Below are positions 22,430-35,308 of a DNA stretch of 64,000 bases, in pieces. The position numbers and the translations under genes were made by a program. The DNA is from Zhengitettix transpicula (taxonomy: Eukaryota > Arthropoda > Insecta > Orthoptera > Tetrigidae). How positions within the stretch are numbered: position 1 is the first letter of the stretch; each line of letters opens with the position of its first letter. Location: contig CM073593.1 in NCBI GenBank assembly GCA_037074705.1, positions 6,763,001 through 6,827,000 on the forward strand, given 5' to 3'. The notes under the pieces are model-generated. The model searched no databases. It was not told where the DNA came from and worked only from the letters and a program-made list of their open reading frames with translations.

Positions 22430-25400
22430 TCATCGACGACCTCTTCCATTACTATTTCGTTGATCATAGTTTCTTCTATAATTTCCATCTCTATGCTTAA
22501 AATCATAATGTCGTTTATGACCACCGCTGTGAGAATGCTGATATGGATGGCTTCTGTTTGACGAAGCCCCATGAGTGGTATTAATACAAAATGGGGATAT
22601 TTGGAACTGCTGACCACCAAGATATTGTTTACTACCTATTTGCCTTGCATAGATATTTTGCAAATTATTCGATATTGGTAAAGTGGGATTAAACATTTGA
22701 TGGCCATAGCGCAGTAAATGTTCAAAATTTTGAATACCAAATGGTAAAGAATTAGGATGGGTTGGGCCCATTGGCAAATCATGGTGTTTTTCCTCTAATC
22801 TTTGTTCACTCATATCAGCATTTCTGGATTTTAAATTCAGAACCCTATTATAAAGTGATGTGCCTTCAAATAATGATAAAGCATATGGAACTGAACTTTC
22901 ATGTTTGTAAAGAACAAATGCAAATGAACGCTGCCTTCCATCTTTATCTTTTGGAATCCTCACTTTCTCCAGTGGACCAGCCTATATGTAAGAAACAAAC
23001 GAATGAAGACATTTTAATTACTGAATAAAATTAACTGGGCCTTAAACTAGATAGTAAACCTAAGAAAAATGGTAAACTTTTATTAAACTTCATGACTGTC
23101 TGCATTGTTAGAAGTAATACATTATGAATGAGATTAGTCCTACAAATAAATTGCATAATAATTGTAATAGATAAAATAAATGTCTAAGAATATGAGAACT
23201 ATGCATAATATTTTGAAGCGTGATTTAAAACAAATTTATGAACACAATTAATAATTGATAAACAGAAGCAAAGATTATGGATTAATATGGAAATCTAGAT
23301 GAGAAACCAAATAAAGACTTCAAGAACAAAAAAAATCTATAATAAATATTTATTAGTGTGCTTAAATAGTTATTAGAAAAAATACACAAGCTTTTCTTTA
23401 CTAAATGTGATACTTATAAGTTTAACTATAATTATGCACACATTATGACATAAGTTTTAATCAACTTTTCTGGCTCTTTACAGTGGCCAATATATGGTTG
23501 TATTACATGCCCATTTTCTAGTGCCTTGAATAATTTCACATTAATGTATCTTAGCTTGGAACACAATACATCAAAGTAATAATGATGTATATAGTTTATT
23601 ATAGTTACATTTTGATTATGTACATGGAAACAATTTTGAATTTTCCAAAAAATTCAATTATTGTGACCTAACAAGTGATTTACCTAAATGCTTTTACCGT
23701 GAAGGAAGTATAATCGATGAAATGGGTTTAATGACCGAAAATAATATCAACAAGTCAAATAATTTGTAATTTCCAAAATAATGTTACAGGGTGTTACTGA
23801 AAATTAAATCAAAGCAGAAGAGAAATATTTGTTTGGAATGGTTGGTTATAAGGGAGAAGAAAACATGTGTACTTATAAAGTTTTTGGTAACTCCTTTTAA
23901 ACAGTATCTCAAGTGAAAATGATCCATTTTCTTGTAACTGTGTGCCGGCTGGGCACAAATTATGCAGCCCAGATCTACCTTCCTGTCGAAGGTGGCTCAG
24001 GCCCTTGAAAATTTGAACTTCCACCTATGCCAGACAGAACCAACTATTGCTTTCAGGCAATTCAGCATTGCTGTCTCTTTCCTATCCAAATGTGTTATTT
24101 AATTTGACCACATCACATTTTCCTTAAGTGTGTTTTATATTTACGACAAAAAATTAATCAGATTGGTAGTGTAACTTTTCTATGTTGTGCAGTTACTGTG
24201 TTCGACCCACACAGTATTCTCTGGGTGTAACATGTTACAACTCAGTTGCAGTATGTAAGAAATAGAATATAATTTTGTTTTGACGCTACATCAGAAAATG
24301 TCAGATATGAAAAGTGATCAACATTAATATTAGGTATCTCATGACACTTATAATTTGTCTGATTGATAAACCTACCCAGTTTGTTTGAAGCGTGTAATTA
24401 CAGCTGATGAGATAAGGATATTTACTTATAATAGTGGCAATCCATGCATTGGATAGCAGAATATTCCTTGTGAGACAGAACTTTCAAAATATCAAGTATA
24501 CATAATTTTAATCATAATAATATATGGAACTTATATATTGTGTATCAGTTTTCACATTTATTGAATTTATATTGGACCTAATATGCAGCATCAAACAATG
24601 ATAATATTTATCCAATCAATTTGGTTACTTTTAATGTACACATGTTTTGTTAAAACAGATTGTTTAACCAAAGGTTGTTTTAAATTATCAAAATATTCTG
24701 GTTCGAAGCTAACACTTCATTTGACCAATATAGCAGGGTCTAAATACTCAATTTTGTATAAAACACTGTTCCTCCAAATTTTGTAAAAAAAAACCCTTTA
24801 GAATTATTAACAAAATTTAAATTATATGATTTAAATGTTATCCTAACACCATAATTGGCAAACAGGTTTATTAATTTATGTTACTTCCGGTGCTAAGAAG
24901 TCCCTGAACATCGAGAAGAAACCCTTTGTATGTTGTAATATATATAAATTTTAATTAATAAATTCTGACTTATGGTCATGATACATTAATTATATTTGTA
25001 TTGATACAAGCCGGATTAATTTTCCAATTTTATTTAGAAATAATTGATAGTTCATCCTAACCATGTACAATATAGTGTGGTCCAATTTTGAGTTGATTCT
25101 ACAAACAGCCTCGAATACATGAAAACACGCAACTGCTGTTCCCTGTTTAATAATGGAAATGTAGAGAATCTACATTATTATTACCCAGTGTCCCTACTTT
25201 CTGTTTTTTCAAAAATATTTTGAGTGAATAACATGCAATAGGATCATTAACTATTTAAATAAAAAGATTAATTTGGTATTCACAAAATACAGTATATATT
25301 TCCAAATAAGGAAATTAAATAATAAACACCCAGTAGGAATATGCTGCGATCTCTCATAAGTATACATTTTAAGAAAAATGAAATTCTATGAAATAACAAT

Positions 25401-28400
25401 TGACTAATTTATGGTTTACATCTTACTAATTAAACAGGACATAATGGATCAAACTCTGGACAAAAATTTAATTCCAAATGGGGGTATGTAAGGAATGGGG
25501 TGCAAACAAGATTCTATTTTGGGTATAGCCACGGTGAATTATACTTGTAGATTTTGCTGATGACACACATGTTAATATAAAACAAGACTCTGTTAAGAAC
25601 AAACTTCTAATCATATTTTCAGTTGTATTATAAATTGTTTTTCTAAAAATAGACTTCCATTAAATTGAGGCAAAAGACACACAATATCATCATATTAATA
25701 ATTCTACTTTTCAGCCTGTAGCTACAGAAAAATATATGATTGAACATGTAAAAAGTGCATTTTAGGGGCTAGTAGTAGATAATTATAAAGTATTAAACAT
25801 CCGTGTTTAAAGTATTAGATAAACAAAAAGTCAAGTAACAGGCAAAAATTAGTGATAAAATAAATACCACAAGCTTTTTGCAATCCTTGTTGCTTTCGTC
25901 AGGTGATTAAAAAACACAAGAATGACACACCACTCAAACAAGGTGACAAACTCTAAAGGTTTTGAGATTATCAACTGGTTTGTGCAATGTTGTTCTTGTG
26001 GCCTTTGTTTTTCTGATTCACATTAGAAAGGCAACAAGGATTACAGAAATGTTGTGAGGTATTTATTTTATTACATATTTTTATCTGTTATTTGGCTATT
26101 TATTTATCTAATTAGTATACTTTTGCTGGATAACGTATTGAATAGAAAGTATATAAATTATCTAACTAATATACTTGGCACAGAAGTCTAGGCAGTCAGA
26201 AATATATCATATATAAACCACAAAGTTCGTATGTAATTCATTTTCTTTGTATAATGTCTTGAGAGCAATTTTTAAATTCCACAGTAAATACAAGTCCATT
26301 TTACAATAAAAATGTGTTACCAGAATATTATGTAAAGCTAAACCATGGGCAGTGGTGTAGTGTGAGTTTCAACCGTCCAGGACAGTAATTATGCTGCCCA
26401 GTGCATGTCACCCACACAGACTGACCATGGGAATCATGTGGAGAACTGTCTTATGTCAATTTATATATTCATTGACACAATTTGTTACCAGCAATGACTA
26501 CAAATTTAGTATGAACTGACATTAATTAAATACAAGAAAGAGAAGCAATTTATATATAAATGTTAAATAACACCAGTTGCAAAAGAAGGAATAGAGTATA
26601 CAGAAGTAATCATTTTTAATAAATTTGTGACCAACCTAAGGAGTTAAGAAATACTCCAGCTAAATTCTAATATGTTCACAAATTTGTGAATAAAAGAATT
26701 TATAGATAATAATATATTGAACATAACACTATAATATTGATATTAAGATACTAAATGGCCTATACAAACAATTAACTTTAAATAAAATATATATAATTGT
26801 AGACTAATTAAAACACGTAACATCATTGAAATAAGTTACTTTTCCACTTCCTTACTAATAAATTAATTATAACTTAAGAACCCTTTATCTCTTGGCCTTG
26901 TTCACATCCTTGAAGACTTGCTTCTTCTAAGTGTCTGTTCACAATATTGTCTATTGTCATGCAACTTTTCTGAAACTATTGCATGACAAAATTGGCGTGT
27001 GTTCACAAAAGAATAGTAACTGTCACAGTGAACTTTTATAAACAATTTAGAGTTAATTTTAAAATGTATTTCAATGAGGTTTTAATTTAATGTGCTTTTG
27101 TAATTCAAAAAAGTAATTACTGGGGTCATCAACTTTGGGGTGATTGATTAATACCTGACAAATGTTACATGCTTTATGAGAAATTCAAGGAACAGATAAA
27201 TAAGTAGCCAAAAACAGGCAAATGAAAGTGCTAAATAAATAAAGTTTTTGGCTACTTATTTATCTAATTATTATACCTTTCACATGGATGTTTTATATTT
27301 TAATTTAAGGAATATCCCAATTTTTTAAAAGTTATACAATGACTGCATAAACTTTGAAAGACTGCTGAAGCTGATGACCACTTCAGTATATTTTGAAGAT
27401 ATAAACACACCGCAAACTATTCCATCTGAAGAATGACTTGCTGTAATTTCAAAACAAATACAGAATCTAATATTCTAATCTTTAAAAGAACAACTAAAAC
27501 ATTAAATGTAACTTTTTACATTGTAAATCTCCACTGTGACAATTGTTGCTGATCCATCTGAACAAATGAGTGACAGTTTTGTGAAGTAGAAGACGCTGGA
27601 CTATTGTGACTCACTTTCTCTGAAAAAGTTACTCTACTGTCATGTCACCTCCAATGACTACAATAGCCAATGGTGAAGAGTGACAAACTATTGTCAACAT
27701 GACCTAAGGATATACATAAAACGACCAGTCTCACAGAAGCAGTAATATAGAAATGTTTTGAACAGTGGAAGGAAACTATCAAAACACATCAGCTGCATCA
27801 ACAAAGTTACAGACAGCATCAGTCTTTTTTTTTTGTCAACCTGTGCATTAAAAAATGTACAATTGCAGCTTTTAAAAGGATGTCTTAACATTGAGTTGGT
27901 TTAAATTTGTTCAAATATTAAATTCTATATTATTATTTTGTCAAGTCTTTGGTATAATGTATATTTTCTGGAGACAAACCACTTTTACAGTATCTACTCA
28001 ATTACTTATTATTTACAATTTATTGTTAATTCAAAGATAGAGAGAGACAAACTTTCACAAGCTCAAGCCATGAAATTAAATTAATTGATTATTATTACTA
28101 TAAACTTTTAGCTTATTTAGGCACCATCTTCTGCAAACATACATAATGACAATTTAAAGTCCCTCTTACATATAAATGTACTAATATTTGTTGAATGAAA
28201 TAAAGTAACAAATTAATAATAAGATAAAATAGCCAAATACAGACAAAAGAAATGATGATATAACTACCACACAATGTTTCTGGAAACCTTGTTCTTCTTC
28301 AGGTACCAAGAAAACACAAGAGTGACACAATACAGTTGACAAAGTCAAAAGATTTAGAGTTGTAACTTTCCATCTGTGCAAGTAATAAGTGACAGTTTGG

Positions 28401-29965
28401 TCACCAGCCTATTGTGACTCGCATAAAACTCAAAAGCTTTTTAGTTTTTCAGTTGTAGTGTGGGGTTGTGTCACTCATGTCTTCTAGGCACCTAAAGAAA
28501 GGAATAAGGTTTCTAGAAATATTATGTGGTATTCATATCATCACTTCTTCTGTCTGTATTTGACTATTTTTATCTTATTACTAGCAGAGGGCCCAGTATT
28601 GACCAGTTATTTATTTAAATTAACCCAGAATAGGAATTGATTCAATACTAACCACTTGATAAACATTTCATTTAACCAGCTTCAATAGCAACAGTGTTTA
28701 GAACATTTACCCATTTACATTTCCCTCCCTGAGCTAACCCCTCAGCATCTAACGTCAAATAAACCAGGATGTTGACTGGTGGGAATTCTCCTACTACATA
28801 AAATAAGTGTCTAAAAAATCATGATGAATTAAAACAAAAAAAATACTAGCAAACTTAATAAAGTCTAAAAATACTCCCAGTGTCTTAAAAGAATTAAGAA
28901 ATACAATCTTTAACTAAATGGAAATCAAAATATACTTGAACCCTAAGAAAATAAAAATAAATACCCACCAACTTCAGAGAGTGAAAACTACTTCAGGTAA
29001 CCTTTTGTCAACCACGTCCACCTCCACATGGAGGAACATAAAATTTCATTAACCTCCATGGTTAATGTGAGAATTAAGCTCAGCAGCTCCTATCACCCCA
29101 GTATTGACACTAATATCGGTCTTTTTCACATTACTTTTATGAAAAACTCTTCAACCACCACTTGTATGGTAAGGCTCCTTCTTCCATCCCTTGGAGTTGA
29201 AATTAAACACTTAAAAATTATTGTATGACTATTGAATAAAGCCACACCAAAATTGTTTGACACCAATAATGGCAGTTTACAAATATTTTAAAATTCACCC
29301 CTCCCCTAGAGGCAGTAGATGTCTTAATCCCTCTGTGTTTGTTCCTGGATCATAAGTAACATGTATAAAGTTTGGTAGAAATTGGTCGCAGATTTAAGAT
29401 TTAAAAGGAAATTTGTATCGCCCCCTTCCACAACGCACACGTAGAGACTGAACTACATTTTAACCAGTATGGTATATGTCAGAATTAAACCCATTGACAT
29501 CTATAAACCTGGATTTGACACCAATCCCAGTTGTTTTGCATTTTTTATGTAACGACCCTCCACCCCCGTCCATAGCGGTGCTGACTTCCGATGCTGTACC
29601 AGGTTGAAATGGACCCCAGAAATTAAATTTTCGACACTAACAACAGCCACTTTAGCATAGGGGACACACAGACATTCATTTATATACATTTATATACATA
29701 TATAAAGGTTAATTTTCAAAAATCTGTGTTATATTTTCTTTTAAATAATGTGACACATTCTACAAAACCTGGTTTGGATAATTATATCTAAATTTTATGC
29801 TCAGCTGGCATGCAGTTATGACCTTCCTTCCTGACAAAGGGGGCTCAGGCACTTGAAAATTTGTACTATTCTGTCACCTCTGCTTCACTGGACCAACTAT
29901 TGATTTCAGGTAAGTCAACTTCCTATCTAATTTGACATCATCACATTTTCCTTGTGTGTTCTCTC

Positions 29966-30016
<51 letters not shown>

Positions 30017-33000
30017 CGAACCAATAACACCTATTTCGAAGGACCCCGATCCTCAATACCGTACGTGATCAGCCTGGCGATGTCAACTTTTGATTAAGTT
30101 AAATCAGCTGTTCTCATCCCTCTTTCCTATCCAACTGAATTAATTTGATAATGCAACATAATCTTTACATGCTTTATATATGTAAATCAAATAAGGAAAT
30201 GTTACAAGTTCAAATTGATTACATTGTTTTGAGAGGAAAGAGAAAAAGAGGGTTTAAAACAACAGGTGGTGCAGTCAACAAGGACAAAATAAATTTTCAA
30301 ATATTCATGGCCTTCAGCCACTTTCTTCAGGATAATGTGTCTGAACAGCTTGCTGGCCAAGCATTAATTGCCAAATTCAAAGTCTTACTCATCACAAGCT
30401 GAACACATACCTCCATTTAGATGTGCAAAGCAATGTCTCATGTAATACAACTTAAATGTTTTAATTAGTCCACAGGTCGAAGCAAGCTAGTAGTAAGCAG
30501 AGGTAAAAACTCAACTTTCCAATGTGGGTTAAATCAATTAGGATGGCATGAAGGTGACTGGGTGCATTGACAGAAAGAAGCATCACTTTAAATTAAATTT
30601 GTTGAAACTTGCAATAACGTTCGACTTCAGGGATGAAATGATTGCCAACACCCCCATAAAAACTCTTGGGCTTTCAGACCAATAAATTGAAAGGTGTTTT
30701 AACTTACAGTCACCTGCATTCCCGCCAACCATCACTGTCAATAGTTCCTTAGAAACTTTAAAGTCTGGGAAGATTTTTTCTTCACTGGCATTAAAGTTCT
30801 CTTAGGCATCTTCTACCTGAACAGGCCAGTATCAACAATATTAAATACACTTTCACAGTTACTTATCCACATTATTCTATCATAGCCTTGAGTGTCTAAG
30901 GAAAAGAAAAGTCAGGTTCTGTATTGGCACTTGCTGCCTCACCACTCACTGTTACTAGTTACAAAGTATAAACTTCTGCCACCTACACAGCTTCTTCTTT
31001 CAATCTCGACAATTCGTGTTTGACCGGTATGCAGTTCAGACCTACTATCCTGACACTTGTCCTTGAAAATTCAATTTTTATATCTGTGGACCCCAACTGT
31101 ACCATCTGTTGATTTCAGGTAAGTCAGCTATGCTGTCTCACTTTCCTACCCAAATGAGTTAATTACCTTGACCTTGTCACATGTTTTTCAAGTGCTTTAT
31201 GTGCATATACTTTTGGGAAATGTGGTGTCTCATGCTCATGTGTGAGAGCACATAAATATACTAAGAATTAATTTTTCTTAAATTTAAGAAATTTCATAGT
31301 TATTGAAGCACTGCTTCAATATATGAGACTTTAAACTCTCCACCTTGTGGCACATTGCTCCTAAATCAGCGTTCAGTGCTAACGCCGTGACAGCAGGATT
31401 TCAGTCTTGAATGAGACATGCACATATGTAGTATACCTTTTCACTCCCCTGCATAAAGCTCAACACAAACTGCTTCCTTTTTGTGCTACAAATGAGACAG
31501 CTCCACAGAAGCGCCATGCAATTGACCGGAAAGGGAGTCGCATAAGGTGGCATTAACAAAGAGATCAAAAAGATTTTAACCATTGAGTAATTATAAATCT
31601 TATTTGAACGTAGTTTATGATTTCAAAACAAAAGTAATATTAGTACATTTTGGGTAATATTATAAACAATCACAGTCAACAGTTATTTTAAATAAAACAA
31701 CATTTAAGAGTAAGAGGCATCATAGTGCAAAAATCTACCACAATCCTGAATTCAACAGAGCTGCCATTATTCCAAAATTGAATTTAATTATGTACAAAGG
31801 AAAATGTGTATGTTTAGAAGTACTTTCCAGAAGAAAGTGGCTCGAGGCCTCAAAAATTTGTCATGTTGCTGGTTCCCTGACTGGCAAAACCAACTTTGAT
31901 GATAAATCAGCTGTTCCCTGTCCAATCCAATTAAATTATATATATAGAAAATGAGACAAGGTCAAATTAAATAACATGTTTGGATAGGAAAAAGAGACAG
32001 CAATGCCAACTTACCTGAAATAAATATTTGGTCCAGTCTGGCATAGGTGGAAGTTCAAATTTATGAAGGCCTGAGCCCCCTTCATCAGGAAGGAAGATCT
32101 GAATTGTGTGCCACCCAAGAATGAATATATATATAACACATTTAGACAGGAAAGAGAGACAGCGATGCTGACTCTCACAGGGTACTCAGGTCCTCAAAAA
32201 TTTTCACCTAAGCCAGACTAGACCAACTATTGATTTCAGGTAAGTCGGCATCACTGTCTCTCTTCCCTATCTAAATGTGCTATTTAAATTGACCTCGTCA
32301 CATTTTCCTTAAATGTTATATATTTATTCCCAAAATATATTTTAAATATTCATGACAAAAATCTAAAACTTAGATATTTAGCTGGCATTTAAAGATAGAT
32401 AAAAAATTGTCAGTTAGTCATAAATATTAAGAATATCCTATATCTAATAAAATTTGTAGTCTAAACATGTGTACTTCTGACCTTCAACAATAATGAGTCA
32501 GTATTATGACAGAATGGAAGAAATGAAATTATATGAACAAAGCAAGTACGATTGACACCAAATGAACTCAACATTTTAACATACATTAACTTTTGTCTTA
32601 AATATAACTATAATTAATGTAAAATTGCCAAAAGTCTGAATTTACAAATATTAAAATTTTTCTTTTAAGAAGAAAATTTTTCTTCCCTTTGCTTAGGGAC
32701 CTCTTCAGTTATAAATAATCAAAGGAACAAATAACATATTATGTGAATTTAAATAAAACAATGTAACAGAAAAAATTACACTTCCTCTATCAACTTCCAT
32801 GACTAATTTTTTTTTGGGTGGAGGAAGTCAAACTTTTTCTGTTAAATTGTTTCATTTAACTTTATTTTATATTTTAATTGTTTCTTTAATTATATACAAC
32901 TCAATAGGTCCCTAACCAAATGGAAGAAACATTTTGTACTTGATTTTAAATTTTATTGTTTGTAATTCCTTTGAGTTATTGTATTTATATTTAATACAAT

Positions 33001-34629
33001 TCAGATAAAGTTTTTTATCCTCTTTTGTCTTATTAAAGATTAGTCTGAGAACTCAATTGTATCAATATTTAACAACTTATATCAAGTGAAGAGAAAACTG
33101 AATATGAAAGTTTCCGCAATGTAATATCTCGCAAAGCACTTTGTGATCCGCCAACAGACTCGCATTTAGATACAGCTTCATTCCGTCCCCATTCCAAGAC
33201 AAAAGAATTTACACTGGACATTAAGATAGACTAATTCCTTAATAACACAAGCTACCACTTTGCAGAGGAATTTAGGATCAGTGAATAATTTAAAGGTAAA
33301 CTAATAAATGAAAAGGGGCATCTAATGCATAAATAATGCCAAAAGTCAATACAACAAATTGATATGCATTAGTTAAAATGAACATCAGCATTACTAATTA
33401 CATTATATAGAATTAATTAATCACTAACACATAAAATAACAAATCGAAATTTCTCAGACATCTTAAATTTAATTAAAATAGCAATAAATTTGTTTCAAGA
33501 CAATAAAATTATAATTAATAGTTAAAGTATTATCAGTAAAAATTCTAATTATGTTACAGATCACATATTCAAAATTTATGTTCCTAATATTTCCTCATGA
33601 TGACAGTTACCAAATATTGGAGCTATATCACCTCACCTGTTAATAACTAATTTATGAAAACAAAAATCCTTATTTCAAGTTGACAATAAATTGTGATCTT
33701 TTGAGATCATATAAACTGTGCTCCAAACAGCATTAATATTAGCAGAACCAGGGTACAATTAACAATACAAATACAGAACATGAGATATTGAAGCAGTATA
33801 TTCATATTCATTCATAGATCCGATAGATAATAAAATGGTCCACTTTTTCTTTTTAATATAAAAAAATAAATATATTTGTCAGAGCTGGAATACAAAAGTG
33901 ACTCAAAAACATTAATATATTGGTTATATGTATTCTTCATCTTTCTTGAGTCCGTAATTCACCCGATTGGAAATAACAATTTGTTTTTTTTTTGTGAATG
34001 TTTGGTTATAACTAATGAAACACTTTTCTTAACCTAAGAAACTTTGTACAGATCACACAAATCTCGGATACGGACAAGTTTTGAGAAAATGAAATTTACC
34101 TATACATTCACGGTACTTTAAAGAAGTTTCCTAAACACATCATGATTATGACACGACATTATTCAAACATTGATAATTATTTCGAATTAATAACAAATTG
34201 TGTTATTTTATAATTCAGAACAACTTAAAATCACAATGTTTCTTTTTGTTTAATCCATCACAAATAAAATTAGTACCAAGCTACTTACCTGTTGCAGTAA
34301 TCGTACTAGACAATTCAATAATAAATGTCAGACTCGATTAAAAGGTAACTGAGGGACAATTTTCTACTGTCTAAAGAGCGATCACGTATATAAGCTTTCA
34401 GCGAGTTTTAAAAATACTTAACAATATATCGAGTTAACACAAATCATTTAATGTTTACAAAACACGTTATTTTAGAGCCATGATAGGTTAAATTGATCAA
34501 AAATAAAAATAACGCGATAATTGTAAAATATTTCAGACTTACCTGTAAAAACAACTCAAAAAGAATTTCTTCTGTAACCTTCTCCGATATATTACCGCAA
34601 TAAATAGTTCTCGAGTCTTCTGAGCTCAT
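22430..34629 (-). CDS. RBM7: RNA-binding protein RBM7 (NEXT complex), two coding exons
   Basis: Exon 1 is 34629-34543 (29 codons) and exon 2 is 22981-22430 (183 codons plus stop). The single phase-0 intron of 11,561 bp has CAG/GTAAGT and TATAG/GC boundaries. The joined protein has an RRM with RNP2 IYCGNI near residue 9, the RBM7-specific KVTEEILFELF then AGPLEKVRIPKDKDGR, and RNP1 RSFAFVLY at about 45-52. The tail is rich in His, Asn, Arg and Gly and ends GRGRR. It has 212 residues; human RBM7 has 266. RBM7 is the RNA-binding subunit of the nuclear exosome targeting complex with MTR4 and ZCCHC8, acting on PROMPTs and other short-lived RNAs. An in-frame ATG 12 codons upstream exists, but the chosen start fits the family. 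Confidence 0.94.
23810..24115 (+). repeat. Splice-site-bearing repeat copy
   Basis: The copy contains CTTCCTGTCGAAGGTGGCTC, CTTGAAAATTTGAACTTCCA, CAACTATTGCTTTCAGGCAA and TGTCTCTTTCCTATCCAAAT. The order is the same as in the copies at 29800-29960, 31020-31210, 32135-32330 and the reverse copies at 31976-32130 and 43430-43570. The splice-like junction is degraded here to CAGGCAA. Confidence 0.7.
25845..26110. repeat. Fold-back MITE (AATAGCC family)
   Basis: Inverted ends are present: ATTAGATAAACAAAAAGTCAAGTAACAG... at about 25818-25850 and CTGTTATTTGGCTATTTATTTATCTAAT at about 26082-26109. Internal pairs include AATAAATACCACA with TGTGAGGTATTTATT, and GCAATCCTTGTTGC with GCAACAAGGATTAC. It lies inside the RBM7 intron. 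Confidence 0.65.
27183..27278. repeat. Short perfect-arm fold-back copy
   Basis: AGATAAATAAGTAGCCAAAAAC at about 27194 is the inverted complement of GTTTTTGGCTACTTATTTAT at about 27245, with about 30 bp between them. It shares the AGATAAATAA...GCCA end with the larger fold-back copies nearby. Confidence 0.7.
28205..28582. repeat. Fold-back MITE, large copy
   Basis: The arms are TAATAAGATAAAATAGCC at about 28215 with TATTTGACTATTTTTATCTTATTA at 28556-28579, ACAGACAAAAGAAATGATGA with TCATCACTTCTTCTGTCTGT, and AACACAAGAGTGACACAA with TTGTGTCACTCATGTCTT. It is adjacent to a Helitron-like 3' end (CTAGCAGAGGGCCC at 28582). Confidence 0.7.
28582..29705 (-). mobile_element. Degenerate Helitron-family relic
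   Basis: A 3'-end-like CTAGCAGAGGGCCCAGTATT at 28582 resembles the CTAGCTGGGTGCCCGGCGTT ends of the better copies. The interior carries diverged unit phrases (CGACCCTCCACCCCCGTCC, ACATCTATAAACCTGGATTTGAC, GTTTGTTCCTGGATCATAA). The right end near 29705 resembles the AT-rich 5' terminus but is decayed. It lies inside the RBM7 intron. Confidence 0.45.
29800..29965 (+). repeat. Splice-site-bearing repeat copy
   Basis: The order is CTTCCTTCCTGACAAAGGGG, CTCAGGCACTTGAAAATTTG, CAACTATTGATTTCAGGTAAGT. Relative to the copy at 32135 the tail is diverged. The CAG/GTAAGT junction is intact but lies antisense to RBM7. Confidence 0.72.
29970..30011. repeat. (TA)n microsatellite
   Basis: An uninterrupted TA run of about 20 units follows a short CT run, immediately after the repeat copy at 29800-29965. 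Its length is likely to vary between individuals. Confidence 0.95.
31020..31215 (+). repeat. Splice-site-bearing repeat copy
   Basis: It contains ATCCTGACACTTGTCCTTGA, CATCTGTTGATTTCAGGTAA and GCTGTCTCACTTTCCTACCC in family order. A diverged, truncated relative lies at 30085-30200. Confidence 0.7.
31825..31955 (+). repeat. Splice-site-bearing repeat copy, truncated
   Basis: It contains AGAAAGTGGCTCGAGGCCTC, CTGGCAAAACCAACTTTGAT and TCCCTGTCCAATCCAATTAA. The CAG/GTAAGT junction is lost (GATAAATCAGC). Confidence 0.6.
31976..32130 (-). repeat. Splice-site-bearing repeat, sense to RBM7
   Basis: This reverse copy starts GTTTGGATAGGAAAAAGAGA on the plus strand. On the minus strand, the sense strand of RBM7, it gives AAATATTTATTTCAG/GTAAGT at 32015/32014: a polypyrimidine-poor but correct 3' splice site abutting a consensus 5' splice site. 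With the next copy (32135-32330) in the opposite direction it forms an inverted pair. Confidence 0.72.
32135..32335 (+). repeat. Splice-site-bearing repeat copy, best preserved end
   Basis: It starts ACAGGAAAGAGAGACAGCGA and ends CAACTATTGATTTCAGGTAA, GTCGGCATCACTGTCTCTCT, CCCTATCTAAATGTGC. The element therefore has ends that are inverted versions of each other (AGGAAAGAGAGACAGC and CTGTCTCTCTTCCCT), that is, terminal inverted repeats. This suggests a MITE-type DNA element. Confidence 0.72.
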
Positions 34630-35308
34630 CCCGTTACTGATGGAAACACTTTTACGATATGTCAAAAATTTAACAGAAAAATCTCAAACATATGATTACT
34701 TATATTATTATATATAATAACCACAAAAGAGCTATAGAGTCAGCTATATTTTATCTAGACGTCTGTTCTCGTGAATTTATTATTTAACAGATGTTTACAG
34801 TAAGCTTTTAAGACGCAGAAATACACTAAATATCAGTACTGCGCCACAGATCACACAACTTATGCAAGTGCGATCATTGCAATTATTTAGGAATGTGTCT
34901 TCACCTTATCGGTATCTGTGAAAAGCAATAATACGTCGCTCAGTAGACTCTGAAATATTTTCCATGAATGTATTTTCAATTTTCTACATTGCAACTAATT
35001 AATTTAATTAAAAGGCTTCTTTAAGATTTCGAAGTTCATTTATTTCATAGCCCGTGTGCGTAATATATATTAGAAAGAATATGGAATGACCTTGTCCACT
35101 ACTTTAATATTATTCTGAATATTTGAAATTAATTTGGCTTTTAAATAACGAGGGTCCTCCAGGATATGCTAATGTCCTTCCGTGGTAGATCTACTGCTAA
35201 AGGTTTTGCGGCGAAAGCAGATGTTTTATATCGAAAGATTCAATAAAAATATTCTAACGTAATAATGATAAAAAATCGACTATTTATAATAATATAAATA
35301 AATATACC
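34630..35308. other. RBM7 upstream region
   Basis: This region should hold the RBM7 5' UTR and promoter. No TATA box or other site can be named with confidence, and no other exon was found. Confidence 0.4.
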
